A stretch of DNA of 64,000 nt, from positions 620,001 to 684,000 of the forward strand of contig NZ_SJPP01000003.1 in the NCBI RefSeq assembly GCF_007860075.1, in the 5' to 3' direction. The translations under genes were made by a program, and so were the position numbers. Positions 29,607 to 37,847 of this stretch are shown in pieces (the first letter of the stretch is position 1; every line of letters begins with the position of its first letter). Under the pieces are notes generated by a model. It saw only the letters and a list, made by a program, of their open reading frames with translations, searched no databases and was not told where the DNA came from. Source of the stretch: Symmachiella macrocystis. GTDB taxonomy: Bacteria; Planctomycetota; Planctomycetia; Planctomycetales; Planctomycetaceae.

Positions 29607-31082
29607 CTACGGATTCATCAACACCAGGTGGCTGGTGGATTTTCCGTTGGTTTGGCGGCGGACTTTTAGCAAAAGTGGTTTTGCCGTGCTTGTTTGCAGT
29701 GCCGTCTGAAAGGCATCCACCGAATCGACTGACTTTCGGGATACTTCTTCGATGACGTCATACAACTGCAGGTCAGCGGCGGCCAACGGGCCATCGGCAT
29801 CGACGTTGAGTACTAGCAATCCAGCCGTCCCCGTGCCGAGGCCCAGTTGGTCGGCCAACGAATCGTCCAACGGTTGCAGCGACAATCCGAGGTCAACTTT
29901 GGGGGCTTCTTTGCCGGGGATCAAGGGAGTCGACATTTCGGCACTACGTTGTGAGCGGTCCAAGTCGATCACCTTCAACTCCGCACGCATCCGTTTGCCC
30001 TCGCGAAAAACGACAAGGTTCACTGAGGTGCCAATTTCCTTGAGGCTGATCAAATTGATCAAGTGATTCAGGTCATGCACGTCGACGTTATCCACGCTAA
30101 GGATCACATCCTCGCGTTGCAAATTAGCGTCGGAGGCGGGTGTGTTGGGATAGACGATCAACACGTGCGCGCCGCGGACACGGTCCAATTTCAGATTGCG
30201 GGCGACGTCGATATCGAAATCCTCGTTCAACCGGACACCGATGTAGGCGCGACGGACTTGTCCATACTCCAACAGATGCGTCACCACGCGGCGGACTAAG
30301 CTGCTGGGAATGCTAAAGCCGATCCCCTCGTTCCCGCCACTGCTGGAAGCAATCGCCGTATTGATCCCCACGATTTCGCCGCGGAGATTCACCAACGGGC
30401 CACCGCTATTTCCGGGATTGATGGCAGCGTCGGTTTGCAAAAAGTTTTGATTCAAAATGCGGGATTGTTTGCCAAGATTCAAGGACCGTCGCGACTTCGC
30501 GCTGACGATGCCGAACGTCACCGACTGGCTGAGTCCAAACGGGCTTCCCAAGGCTAAGACCATATGCCCGATATCCAAGACCTCGCTATTCCCCCAACGC
30601 GCGGCTTGCAGGTTGTCGGCTTCGATTTTCATCACGGCAATGTCAGACCGCTCATCGCTCCAGACTTGCAAAGGCTGCAATTCGCGGCCGTCGAACAGAC
30701 GGATGTGAATTTCGTTGCGAGGCGTTCCACGAATTACGTGCAGGTTGGTGACCACAAATGTCCCACGCGCTTTGGTCGTGTCATTACGGATTATGACACC
30801 CGATCCGGTTTCCTCGACCGTCCGCCCGCTGACGTGCCGCACACATTGAATGTGCACCACGCTGGGCATTGTCAATCTGGAGACCTCGGCGATCCGTTCA
30901 CTGCCTTGCAGGATCGGGCTGTCGGTTTGGCTCAGTTTTGCGTAGGTCTCATCCGCCGTCAGATAAATCGGCGATTTGGCCTGCAGCGAATTCGATGGTG
31001 TCCAACCGTTGAAGGAGGCACCCACAATGATGCCGCTCAACAGGCAACCGATGCTCGCGATGATACAGGTGGATCGTTTCAT
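29607..31082 (-). CDS. HtrA/DegP-type serine protease with PDZ domains
   Basis: ATG 31082 opens a signal peptide or anchor (CIIASIGCLLSGIIVGASF) and gives 491 residues. The protease domain has an intact triad: His in VVTNLHVI, Asp in RSDIAVMKIE and Ser in NPGNSGGPL. A first PDZ domain follows (IGVRLNEDFDIDV to VVFREGKRM) and a second, more divergent one ends the protein (LGLSLQPLDDSLADQLGLG). This is the normal DegP/DegQ layout, expected to act in periplasmic protein quality control. It is distinct from the three tandem HtrA-like genes at 14693-19559. The symbol degP/degQ is not assigned because the paralogue cannot be decided. Confidence 0.92.
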   Translation of the reverse strand: MKRSTCIIASIGCLLSGIIVGASFNGWTPSNSLQAKSPIYLTADETYAKLSQTDSPILQGSERIAEVSRLTMPSVVHIQCVRHVSGRTVEETGSGVIIRNDTTKARGTFVVTNLHVIRGTPRNEIHIRLFDGRELQPLQVWSDERSDIAVMKIEADNLQAARWGNSEVLDIGHMVLALGSPFGLSQSVTFGIVSAKSRRSLNLGKQSRILNQNFLQTDAAINPGNSGGPLVNLRGEIVGINTAIASSSGGNEGIGFSIPSSLVRRVVTHLLEYGQVRRAYIGVRLNEDFDIDVARNLKLDRVRGAHVLIVYPNTPASDANLQREDVILSVDNVDVHDLNHLINLISLKEIGTSVNLVVFREGKRMRAELKVIDLDRSQRSAEMSTPLIPGKEAPKVDLGLSLQPLDDSLADQLGLGTGTAGLLVLNVDADGPLAAADLQLYDVIEEVSRKSVDSVDAFQTALQTSTAKPLLLKVRRQTNGKSTSHLVLMNP

Positions 31083-31695
31083 AATATCTCGTCCGAACTC
31101 TAACCGGAAAAGTGACCGCGTTGTTTTGAACTGTTCGTCGCTACGCTGCACGAGTCGCAAACGCCGTGACAAACAGTCATGCGCAACAGATCGAAAAGGT
31201 GTCTCACTTGGCGAACAATCATTCGCCGCTGTTAGACAAGCTGTATTCAAACGCCGATGTCGTACTTAAAGTCACATGCAGGATTCATAACAACTGCAGT
31301 ATACATTCTGACGTGCGACGAACGAGAATAACAGAGGAATCTTGCGGAGACTACTAGGATCTAACCAACAATGGACGTTATGACCAAGGTATTCCGTGAG
31401 CGACCGTAACATATCCACGACCGGCAAAGTCGCCCGTTTCGCCAAAAATTCGCAGCAACTCACTGCCGTTTGAGTCACCACCCAATCAGCCCGTTCATCG
31501 CGCAGCCTCGTTAAGACTTCGCTAGATTCCATGCTCCACAACGGTTGGTAGATTCACGGTGATTCGCAAAACCCGCCCAATCGATAGTTGTCCGCGATGC
31601 AAAGTCAGGTTCGCGCAGAAATCTACGTCATCGCGTCCGGCTCTCTGCCAACGCGAGGGTGGAATCCCCACATAACGCAGGACCGGTTTGACGCA
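31083..31695. other. Long intergenic region upstream of the HtrA gene
   Basis: No convincing gene, RNA or repeat is seen. A minus-strand open frame of 89 codons at 31272-31541 is listed separately with low confidence. The region must hold the promoter of the HtrA gene. Parts are less GC-rich than the flanks. Confidence 0.45.
31272..31541 (-). CDS. Possible small hypothetical protein (89 aa)
   Basis: This is a short open frame in an otherwise empty stretch. The central part, VLTRLRDERADWVVTQTAVS, has a plausible soluble-protein composition, but the C-terminus is Cys/Tyr-rich and unconvincing. There is no clear ribosome binding site. It could be a decayed gene or chance. Confidence 0.2.
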   Translation of the reverse strand: MWSMESSEVLTRLRDERADWVVTQTAVSCCEFLAKRATLPVVDMLRSLTEYLGHNVHCWLDPSSLRKIPLLFSFVARQNVYCSCYESCM

Positions 31696-32142
31696 TCACT
31701 TCAAATCCAAATCGCTAATCGTCAGGTCACGATCTTTGTTTGCACCTTCGAATTCGAACGCGGATTCCCAATCGGCGTCGAAATCGTCGTAATCGTTCCC
31801 GACCAATTCGCGTTTGCGTTGACACTCAATACACAATGGCGTGTAAGGCAATGCTTTGAGGCGTGCGACAGGAATCTTCGTTTCGCAATCCTCACACATC
31901 CCATAGCGTCCCAAGCGAATGAGCTTGATCGCGGTTTCGATTTGCGTCAATTCGCGACTCTCCAACGCAGCCAGTTGGGAATCGATTTCTTTTTTCGATC
32001 CCTCCGAAGCTTCGTCACAGATGTCGCCCGGCGACGTTGAGGGCCCAAGCGAACTGAGATCCTCGGCCAACTTTTCGCGGAGGTCATCCCGTTTCTGCAT
32101 CAAACTTTCGTGCAATCTCAGTAGTGCGTCTTTGCGAGTCAT
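31696..32142 (-). CDS. DksA/TraR-type C4 zinc-finger protein
   Basis: ATG 32142 follows GGGAGAGA and gives 148 residues. An N-terminal helical hairpin (about 1-75) is followed by the C4 finger MCEDC...LCIEC (CX2C-X17-CX2C, about residues 93-117) that defines the DksA/TraR fold. The Asp/Glu-rich C-terminal tail (YDDFDADWESAFEFEG and beyond) is an extension past the usual end. DksA-like proteins bind RNA polymerase in the secondary channel and change transcription with ppGpp. Whether this one keeps the acidic tip residues of true DksA cannot be settled here, so no symbol is given. Confidence 0.9.
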   Translation of the reverse strand: MTRKDALLRLHESLMQKRDDLREKLAEDLSSLGPSTSPGDICDEASEGSKKEIDSQLAALESRELTQIETAIKLIRLGRYGMCEDCETKIPVARLKALPYTPLCIECQRKRELVGNDYDDFDADWESAFEFEGANKDRDLTISDLDLK

Positions 32143-32512
32143 CTCTAGTCTCTCCCAATGTGGAGAACAAGGTAGCGCGGATACGTTCCTACTATGCATA
32201 CGTCCGGCCACCCCAAAACGTTAGTTTCACGTCCAAGGGGTATTTCTTCGCAAACTATAGCTCCGATTTATGCAGCAGTGGGGACCGACGTGAAACTATT
32301 TGAATCGTGTGCTATGTTGCGCCGGTGCGCCAGGCGGTACACCAACCAACGCGCGCACGTAAACACATTAAAGACAACGAGTTGCGGCCAACGCTCGCCG
32401 CGAGAATTCCGGAGCGTCGAAAACGGCAATCAAATCGGCACGATCGGAATCGCTAATACATAGTGAACAGGACACACCCAGAAAAAACGGCCCGATGTAG
32501 CGAAATTGAGCG
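32143..32512. other. Intergenic region between the DksA-like and ceramidase-like genes
   Basis: No gene, RNA or strong repeat is seen. It should contain the promoter of the DksA-like gene on the minus strand and the terminator of the ceramidase-like gene, but neither stands out. Confidence 0.45.
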
Positions 32513-33874
32513 TTAGCGAGAAACCTGTTTTACCAGCCGACGGATGCCCCCCATGACGGTGTTTTCTACCGACGGCGCAAAGGGAGTGGGCGTAAGTTGA
32601 TGCACAATCCCTGTCCGCCCTTCATAGCCTCCTTCGAGCAGCACACGCTGCGAAGGTAAATACGCGAACACATCGGTGCAATATCCGGCGACCCAGACCA
32701 TCGGCCCGGCGAATTCCAACTTCGAAGTGCGGGAGTAGTCCACAACCGTTTCGCCGCTGATGGCAACGAATAGCAATTGATCGCCAAACCGCGCCACGGT
32801 CAATGGACAGGGCTGTTCGGTCATCACCTTCCCGTGGGTATCGAGTTCGTTGAGCAGGTATTTTGCCTTGCGCTGCTTATAGGCATTTCCGGAGTTCGCT
32901 TCACGTTCGAGTTGCGCTCGCGGCGGCAACGGCTCTAATGCCAACTGCACCGTTTCATGCGCCACTTGCAAGGGGCCGTGCACTTCGATCGGTTCGGCTT
33001 GAATGGCGCGTTCCACAGCATCGGCGAGTTCCCGTCCGTGTTGTCGACAATACTCCAGCGCTTGAGGACCATGACGGGGATAGGGATTTTGATCTCCGCC
33101 GCACCCCATCAAGAACAATGCAATCGCCTCGGGATGCGCGGCTTCGACATCGTACTGAGCAAACCCCGCATAGTCGCCGCAATACTTATAAAAATCGAGC
33201 GTCGTATTGTGGCAAGCATAACCGAACATCACGGCCCGCAACTTGCCATCGGGCGCAACGACTTGCATGACCGGCACATCATCGTCGGTCACCCCGTCGT
33301 CATTCTGGCGGTTGACGAAGCCATCGTCGGTCGGAAATCGCCGGGATTTGCCAAAGCTTGCGGTCGATTGACTGACCAAAATTTTCGCCGGACTGAGGTC
33401 GTCGAGCGCCTGGCCCACAAGCGTTGTCAACTTGGGAACCAATTGCTGTTCGATGTAATCCACAATCGCCGCTTCGGACTCATCGGAGAGGCTATAAAAC
33501 ACGGGACGCTCGGCGGCGATTTCCGGTGCGCAGTGTGTATGCGACACATTGATGATCAGATTGGCTTGCGGAAGTTTATGTTGTTTTTCGATCGCCGCAG
33601 CCACCGGGCGCACGATTCCCCAATGCATAGAACCCAAGTCGCACGTCACCAACACCAACCGCGTCCCGTCGCCCGATTCAAAGGCCAACGCCTTGGCGTA
33701 CAAATCGTGCACTTTTCCTTGGGCCGGTTTATCGCGACTACCATAGCCCGACAACCATGTCGGCGATTCGGGAGTAATCACGATTTTGGAAACGCCCACG
33801 TTCCACTCAGCCGCCTCGGCAGAGCAAGTTGTCGTGCCAAGTACCAACAATGCCAACATCAATGAACGACACAT
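32513..33874 (-). CDS. Secreted neutral/alkaline ceramidase-like protein
   Basis: The protein has 453 residues with a signal peptide ending near AEA (AAGGAAGA stands before the start). The N-terminal pattern VGVSKIVITPESPTWLSGYGSR, then KALAFESGDGTRLVLVTCDLG and NVSHTHCAPE, is that of the neutral/alkaline non-lysosomal ceramidase superfamily; the His in SHTHCAPE is a metal ligand in that family. The length is about two-thirds of a full ceramidase, as is usual for the planctomycete members, whose real substrates are unknown. The C-terminal Ig-like domain of true ceramidases is absent, so ceramide hydrolysis should not be assumed. Confidence 0.85.
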   Translation of the reverse strand: MCRSLMLALLVLGTTTCSAEAAEWNVGVSKIVITPESPTWLSGYGSRDKPAQGKVHDLYAKALAFESGDGTRLVLVTCDLGSMHWGIVRPVAAAIEKQHKLPQANLIINVSHTHCAPEIAAERPVFYSLSDESEAAIVDYIEQQLVPKLTTLVGQALDDLSPAKILVSQSTASFGKSRRFPTDDGFVNRQNDDGVTDDDVPVMQVVAPDGKLRAVMFGYACHNTTLDFYKYCGDYAGFAQYDVEAAHPEAIALFLMGCGGDQNPYPRHGPQALEYCRQHGRELADAVERAIQAEPIEVHGPLQVAHETVQLALEPLPPRAQLEREANSGNAYKQRKAKYLLNELDTHGKVMTEQPCPLTVARFGDQLLFVAISGETVVDYSRTSKLEFAGPMVWVAGYCTDVFAYLPSQRVLLEGGYEGRTGIVHQLTPTPFAPSVENTVMGGIRRLVKQVSR

Positions 33875-33958
33875 CGCGTCTTCCTTACAGTCTCGTGGCT
33901 GAAAGTTCCAATTGCTTTTTCATTCATCCAGTCCCCAGCGGCGAGCGGCCTGGATCCT

Positions 33959-35239
33959 CTAGGTTCCCAGTCGCGCTGTCGGATGGGAGAGCAGGTTGGG
34001 ATGCGGGGCGTGTGGGTAATCGACCGGTTGATAACTGATCGCCAACTCGGGCGTCTGCAACCGTTGATGATCCTGGGCAAGCGACGTCAACGCCCGGTCA
34101 AGAATTCCGCTGGCCAGCAACGTCCGCTCAACAGGGTAACTGGGATGGCCGGTGTGCATCATCCGTTCGATCCCCTTGAGCAAATACGCAAAGTGCGGAT
34201 GCCGCGGCTGCAACCGTTCTTCGAAATTCGTCGCCAACGGTTTGGCTTGCCCTTTGAGTTTGACCGCTGCGGAAATCCCACCTAGATATTCAGGTAACAT
34301 GAACACCGTGCCGCGCAAACCATCGGTGTATTGAAACAAAAACAAGGCCGCGCGCTCACTGTCACGCAACTTGGGAGATGATTGTTTCGGTGTGACTTGG
34401 AAAGCAGCCTCCAGAACCTCTTTAGGCACCGTGCCGTCATCCACCGCCTGCCACATCGCCGGTCCCTGCAGACATTGCACCCACTCGACACCCACCCCGC
34501 CCCCGCGGCGGCGTTCAACCAACGACTGTAAGCAGTCCAAGGTATGGCTGCCGTAGATGTCATTTCCCGAATACCCGACAGCGACAGCGGCCTCGATATC
34601 GCAATCCATGGGAATCGGAATATCCGGCCGGCGATAACTGACCGGCAATGACGAGCCGGCCATAAAGGGGATTTTCATTTGCCGGGCGCGATCGTACATC
34701 CACTTCGCATCGTCCCATTGCGGCCCGAGATGTTTGTCGTTGAAGACCGGAACAACACGATCGTATTTTTCGAACGTATCGGTGATCTCTTTGAAGAATC
34801 GCCGACGCGGATAGAGGTGCTGCCCTTTGTCGTTCCACGGATAATCACCATGTTCGCCAATGCTAATCACGCCATCGACCGTGATTTCATCGCCGCCAGT
34901 GGTGACCGCTTGCTCGATCGTGTCGTAAATTGGAATGTTGTATTTTTCGGCCATGGGCCGCGCGAGATCATTGGCGGGGAATTGATCCACATACATTCCG
35001 GCAAGCTTCAATGCCGGTCCCGGACCGCCATCCTGCTTCCAACCTTCCAGGATTTTTCCGATCAGTACATCGGCGTGCAGCCCTTTGCTGTAGGCGGTGA
35101 GGACCGCGACGACCGACTTGGGGGGGCTAGCCTCGGCCGACGTAGCGGCGCGGGAACCGTAACTCAGACTCCCGACTACTGTTCCTGCGGCCAAAGCTTT
35201 GAGGCAATCGCGCCGCGTAATCCGTCCGTTGTAGCTCAT
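33959..35239 (-). CDS. Tat-signal protein of unknown function
   Basis: ATG 35239 follows GAGGATCGGG and starts a Tat-like signal (TRRDCLKALAAGTVVGSLSYG); 426 residues. The mature protein shows VVAVLTAYSKGLHADVLIGKI with a Rossmann-like start and a central ISIGEHGDYPWNDKGQ block. Further on are DKHLGPQWDDAKWMYDRAR and IPFMAGSSLPVSYRRPDIPI. The N-terminal fold and the Tat signal recall Gfo/Idh/MocA oxidoreductases, but the usual GCGxxG nucleotide motif and EKP motif are missing. It may be a degenerate relative or a separate family. It lies downstream of the small His-rich gene, separated from it by a terminator. Confidence 0.78.
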   Translation of the reverse strand: MSYNGRITRRDCLKALAAGTVVGSLSYGSRAATSAEASPPKSVVAVLTAYSKGLHADVLIGKILEGWKQDGGPGPALKLAGMYVDQFPANDLARPMAEKYNIPIYDTIEQAVTTGGDEITVDGVISIGEHGDYPWNDKGQHLYPRRRFFKEITDTFEKYDRVVPVFNDKHLGPQWDDAKWMYDRARQMKIPFMAGSSLPVSYRRPDIPIPMDCDIEAAVAVGYSGNDIYGSHTLDCLQSLVERRRGGGVGVEWVQCLQGPAMWQAVDDGTVPKEVLEAAFQVTPKQSSPKLRDSERAALFLFQYTDGLRGTVFMLPEYLGGISAAVKLKGQAKPLATNFEERLQPRHPHFAYLLKGIERMMHTGHPSYPVERTLLASGILDRALTSLAQDHQRLQTPELAISYQPVDYPHAPHPNLLSHPTARLGT

Positions 35240-35400
35240 CCCGATCCTCGCCGATAATTTTGCAGAAAGCTTAGGTCTCGCGTGACTTCTGAATCCGCCG
35301 GCAAATGTAGTCGGATTCGAAAGGTCCCTGCATTCTAAACAGCGAAGCGGCGGATTTGATACCGTCAATGCGAATTGGAAGCACCCTATGCGCATGCAAA

Positions 35401-35430
35401 GAGGCCGCCCGTTTTGACCCGGGCGGCCTC
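35401..35430 (-). terminator. Rho-independent-type terminator of the His-rich gene
   Basis: A perfect 11-bp stem (GAGGCCGCCCG at 35401-35411 with CGGGCGGCCTC at 35420-35430) surrounds an 8-base loop. On the minus strand it is followed by a short TTT run. It lies 50 bp after the stop of the minus-strand gene ending at 35480. Confidence 0.8.
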
Positions 35431-35479
35431 TATTTATGATGAACAGCTTGCGCTGGTTATAGTCGCAGTCAGTCGCGTT

Positions 35480-36037
35480 TTAAAAACGAATGTTGAATAC
35501 CGGACGCTGCGGTGCGATGGTTCTGCTACGAAATCTACGCGGACGATATTCGTAGTAAACCGGGGCCGGCACCATGTGCAGGTCCTCTTGCAGGTGATGC
35601 AACGTAGAATTGATCCGGCGTAGCGTCCGTCGCAGGTGGCGAGTTTCCGCACGTCCTAAGGAGTACGCATCGCCGCGGTATCCGTGGCGGGCCCGGTATT
35701 TGGCGATACGGTCCATCTCGTCGACAAGTCCTTCGACGTGGTGGTAGATTTTATCCAGTTGAGCCAAGTCCAAGATTATGTGTCGCCGAGCAGACGTGTG
35801 GTGTGCAACAGTGTGAATGTGACGGGCCAGTCGTTGCATCTTGCGAGCATCGTTGGCTAAGTGGCGATAACTAGGCGTGAAACGGAAGTGGTGTTCAATC
35901 TCGTCTCCAAATTCGGCCGTTTCACGTTGCAGCTGGGCTGCCAAATCATCGATATGTAAATCGGAAGCAGCACTGGCTGTCCCCGTCATCAGGCCCAAGG
36001 TTGCAATTGCAAAGGCGAAAGTAAGAGTTGTTTTCAT
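35480..36037 (-). CDS. Small secreted His-rich helical protein
   Basis: ATG 36037 follows CCAGGAGG and opens a clear signal peptide (LTFAFAIATLGLMTGTASA), giving 185 residues. The mature part is almost all helix and unusually rich in His and Arg, for example HHFRFTPSYRHLANDARKMQRLARHIHTVAHHTS and later HYRGDAY-like segments, with a basic, Tyr/Arg-rich end. No domain is recognised. The His content (spaced as HH and HxH) could bind metal, but there is no defined site. It is transcribed alone: a terminator follows it and a divergent EF-hand gene lies upstream. Confidence 0.75.
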   Translation of the reverse strand: MKTTLTFAFAIATLGLMTGTASAASDLHIDDLAAQLQRETAEFGDEIEHHFRFTPSYRHLANDARKMQRLARHIHTVAHHTSARRHIILDLAQLDKIYHHVEGLVDEMDRIAKYRARHGYRGDAYSLGRAETRHLRRTLRRINSTLHHLQEDLHMVPAPVYYEYRPRRFRSRTIAPQRPVFNIRF

Positions 36038-36383
36038 TTCAAAAGCCTCCTGGGCAAGTGGATATTTGTGGGATAAGTTTCGTTCGCATTCGAATAGGGA
36101 TAAACGCACTTCGTGTGCCAAACCGTCCCGCAAACGAAAAAATTCACATAACCCACTACATAGATACACCTTACAACCCACGCAGGTTTTTGTAGGCTTG
36201 AAATTGTTTGAGCAGACCCCAGTCGAAATGTCCACTTTTTGACCCTGGAAGAGTCATATTGACGACACCCCGTCCACCGAGGCATTTGTGGAATTTGGGT
36301 TTGCAAGAACGTTACGCGTTCGGCAAAATCTAAGCTGTGCGTAGGAAACTTCTAATAATCGATTGACCGCCAAGGAATCTGTG
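36038..36383. other. Divergent promoter region between the His-rich and EF-hand genes
   Basis: The two neighbouring genes point away from each other, so both promoters must be here. No textbook promoter pair, gene or repeat is seen. Confidence 0.5.
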
Positions 36384-37481
36384 ATGCGCTTTGCATGGGG
36401 AGTGGTGATCGTCTTAGCCATGGCAGGTTCAGCCAGCCCGTGTCTAGCACAACGTGGTGGGCCATCCCCTGAACGGTTCTTTCGCTATCTCGACAACGAT
36501 GGAGATGGCACGATTCGCGGCAGCGAATGGGATCGCATACCGCGGTTGCGGGGCATGCTGGAAGATATGGAGATCGACCCCGAACGTGGCGTGAAACTGG
36601 AGGAATTTGAAAGCCTCTCTGGCGAAATGATGCAACGCATGCGCGACCAAGGAGGGTTTCGTGGTCGCGGTCGGCGTGGTGATCGCGGTGGTGATCGCGA
36701 AGATGACCGTGGTGGAGATGAAAGACGTGATCGTGGCAGATTTGGCCGTGACTCTGAAGAATCAGACTCAGGCCGCGGGAGACGTGACTCTGGACGTCGC
36801 GGAAGTTCCCGTTTCGGCGGTTCATCACGCGATAGCGACTCGAATGACGACGGGGACTCGGAGCGTCGTGGTTTTGGGCGTCGTCGCTCAAATAACGGCG
36901 ATTCCAACGATGAAAACAGATCATCCCGAGGCGGTCGACGCCAGGGAAGACAGGACCGCAACGAGACGAATCGCAGCAGAAGAAGCAGCAGTCGACAAGA
37001 TTCCGGGGATGAGGAAAAACCGCGTGTCACGCTGACTCTTCCGGCCGAGTATGCCTCCAAAGACCAAAACCGCGACGGCCAACTGGGATTGTATGAATGG
37101 CCGCAAACGGATTTCTCGGCATTCGCCCGCTTAGACCACAATGGCGATGGTTTTTTAACGCCACGGGAATTGCAACGATCCGACCGTCCGTCCAGCAATG
37201 TCTCTGCCGTCAGCGTCGCCGCGCCATCGGCCCGCCCAAGCCGAACCGTTGCAAAGCCGGTCAGTGCATCAAGTTCGGACCAAGACGGTTCGAAATATCA
37301 AAAGGCAGCCGAATTTGCGTTTCGCGCGCTCGATCGCGACAAGGATGGTGTGGTCACAGCCGCGGAATGGAAACGGAGTCGCTCCACACGGCCGCTGTTT
37401 GAGAAGGGAGGCGTGGACATCTCACAAACCATGTCCCGCGAAGACTTTATCGCAAATTACGTCCGTTTGCGGTCCCAGTAA
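36384..37481 (+). CDS. Secreted EF-hand protein with Arg/Gly/Asp/Ser-rich middle
   Basis: ATG 36384 opens a signal peptide ending near CLAQ; 365 residues. EF-hand calcium loops are visible as DNDGDGTIRGSE (about residue 37), DQNRDGQLGLYE (about 232), DHNGDGFLTPRE (about 252) and DRDKDGVVTAAE (about 320). Between the first and second lies a region of about 125 residues dominated by Arg, Gly, Asp and Ser (RGRGRRGDRGGDRE and similar). The calcium loops have the normal acidic positions 1, 3, 5 and 12. A role as a calcium-dependent envelope or matrix protein is plausible. It precedes the secretin-like gene by 366 bp in the same direction. Confidence 0.85.
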   Translation: MRFAWGVVIVLAMAGSASPCLAQRGGPSPERFFRYLDNDGDGTIRGSEWDRIPRLRGMLEDMEIDPERGVKLEEFESLSGEMMQRMRDQGGFRGRGRRGDRGGDREDDRGGDERRDRGRFGRDSEESDSGRGRRDSGRRGSSRFGGSSRDSDSNDDGDSERRGFGRRRSNNGDSNDENRSSRGGRRQGRQDRNETNRSRRSSSRQDSGDEEKPRVTLTLPAEYASKDQNRDGQLGLYEWPQTDFSAFARLDHNGDGFLTPRELQRSDRPSSNVSAVSVAAPSARPSRTVAKPVSASSSDQDGSKYQKAAEFAFRALDRDKDGVVTAAEWKRSRSTRPLFEKGGVDISQTMSREDFIANYVRLRSQ

Positions 37482-37847
37482 AACGACTTCCAACGCCTCC
37501 CGCAGATTGAGCCAGAAACCGCTATGTATCGCGGCCATAGTGCGGTTTTATCGGCTGAGCGCTGACGAATCGAAAAAAATTCGATGTTAGGGTGCCTATT
37601 CGCGGTTTTTGCCGACCGGATTACCTCGTTGCGGTGTTGAATCTTAGTGACGTTCGAGAATAATCGGAAAATGCGTCATAAGTTATTCCGAGGCAACGAA
37701 GTAGGACTCACGGCGATCTGCCCCTCTTGTGTCCGCTTTGACGCTCCCGGTAAAATTTTAGTAGCCAATTTCAGTAGTTCCGAGCAACACGCCAAAAGGC
37801 GACAGCCATCGTCCGACTCGCCCTTTGATCGAAGGCAATATATTTAG
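37482..37847. other. Intergenic region upstream of the secretin-like gene
   Basis: No convincing gene. A 66-codon open frame ends exactly at the next start (TAG then ATG) but has no protein character. A weak ATCGAA/TTCGAT hairpin lies near 37567-37585. Confidence 0.45.

Noticed and set aside
37647-37847. 66-codon open frame ending directly before the secretin-like gene
   Set aside because: The composition is not protein-like and no ribosome binding site is seen; the exact abutment is probably chance.
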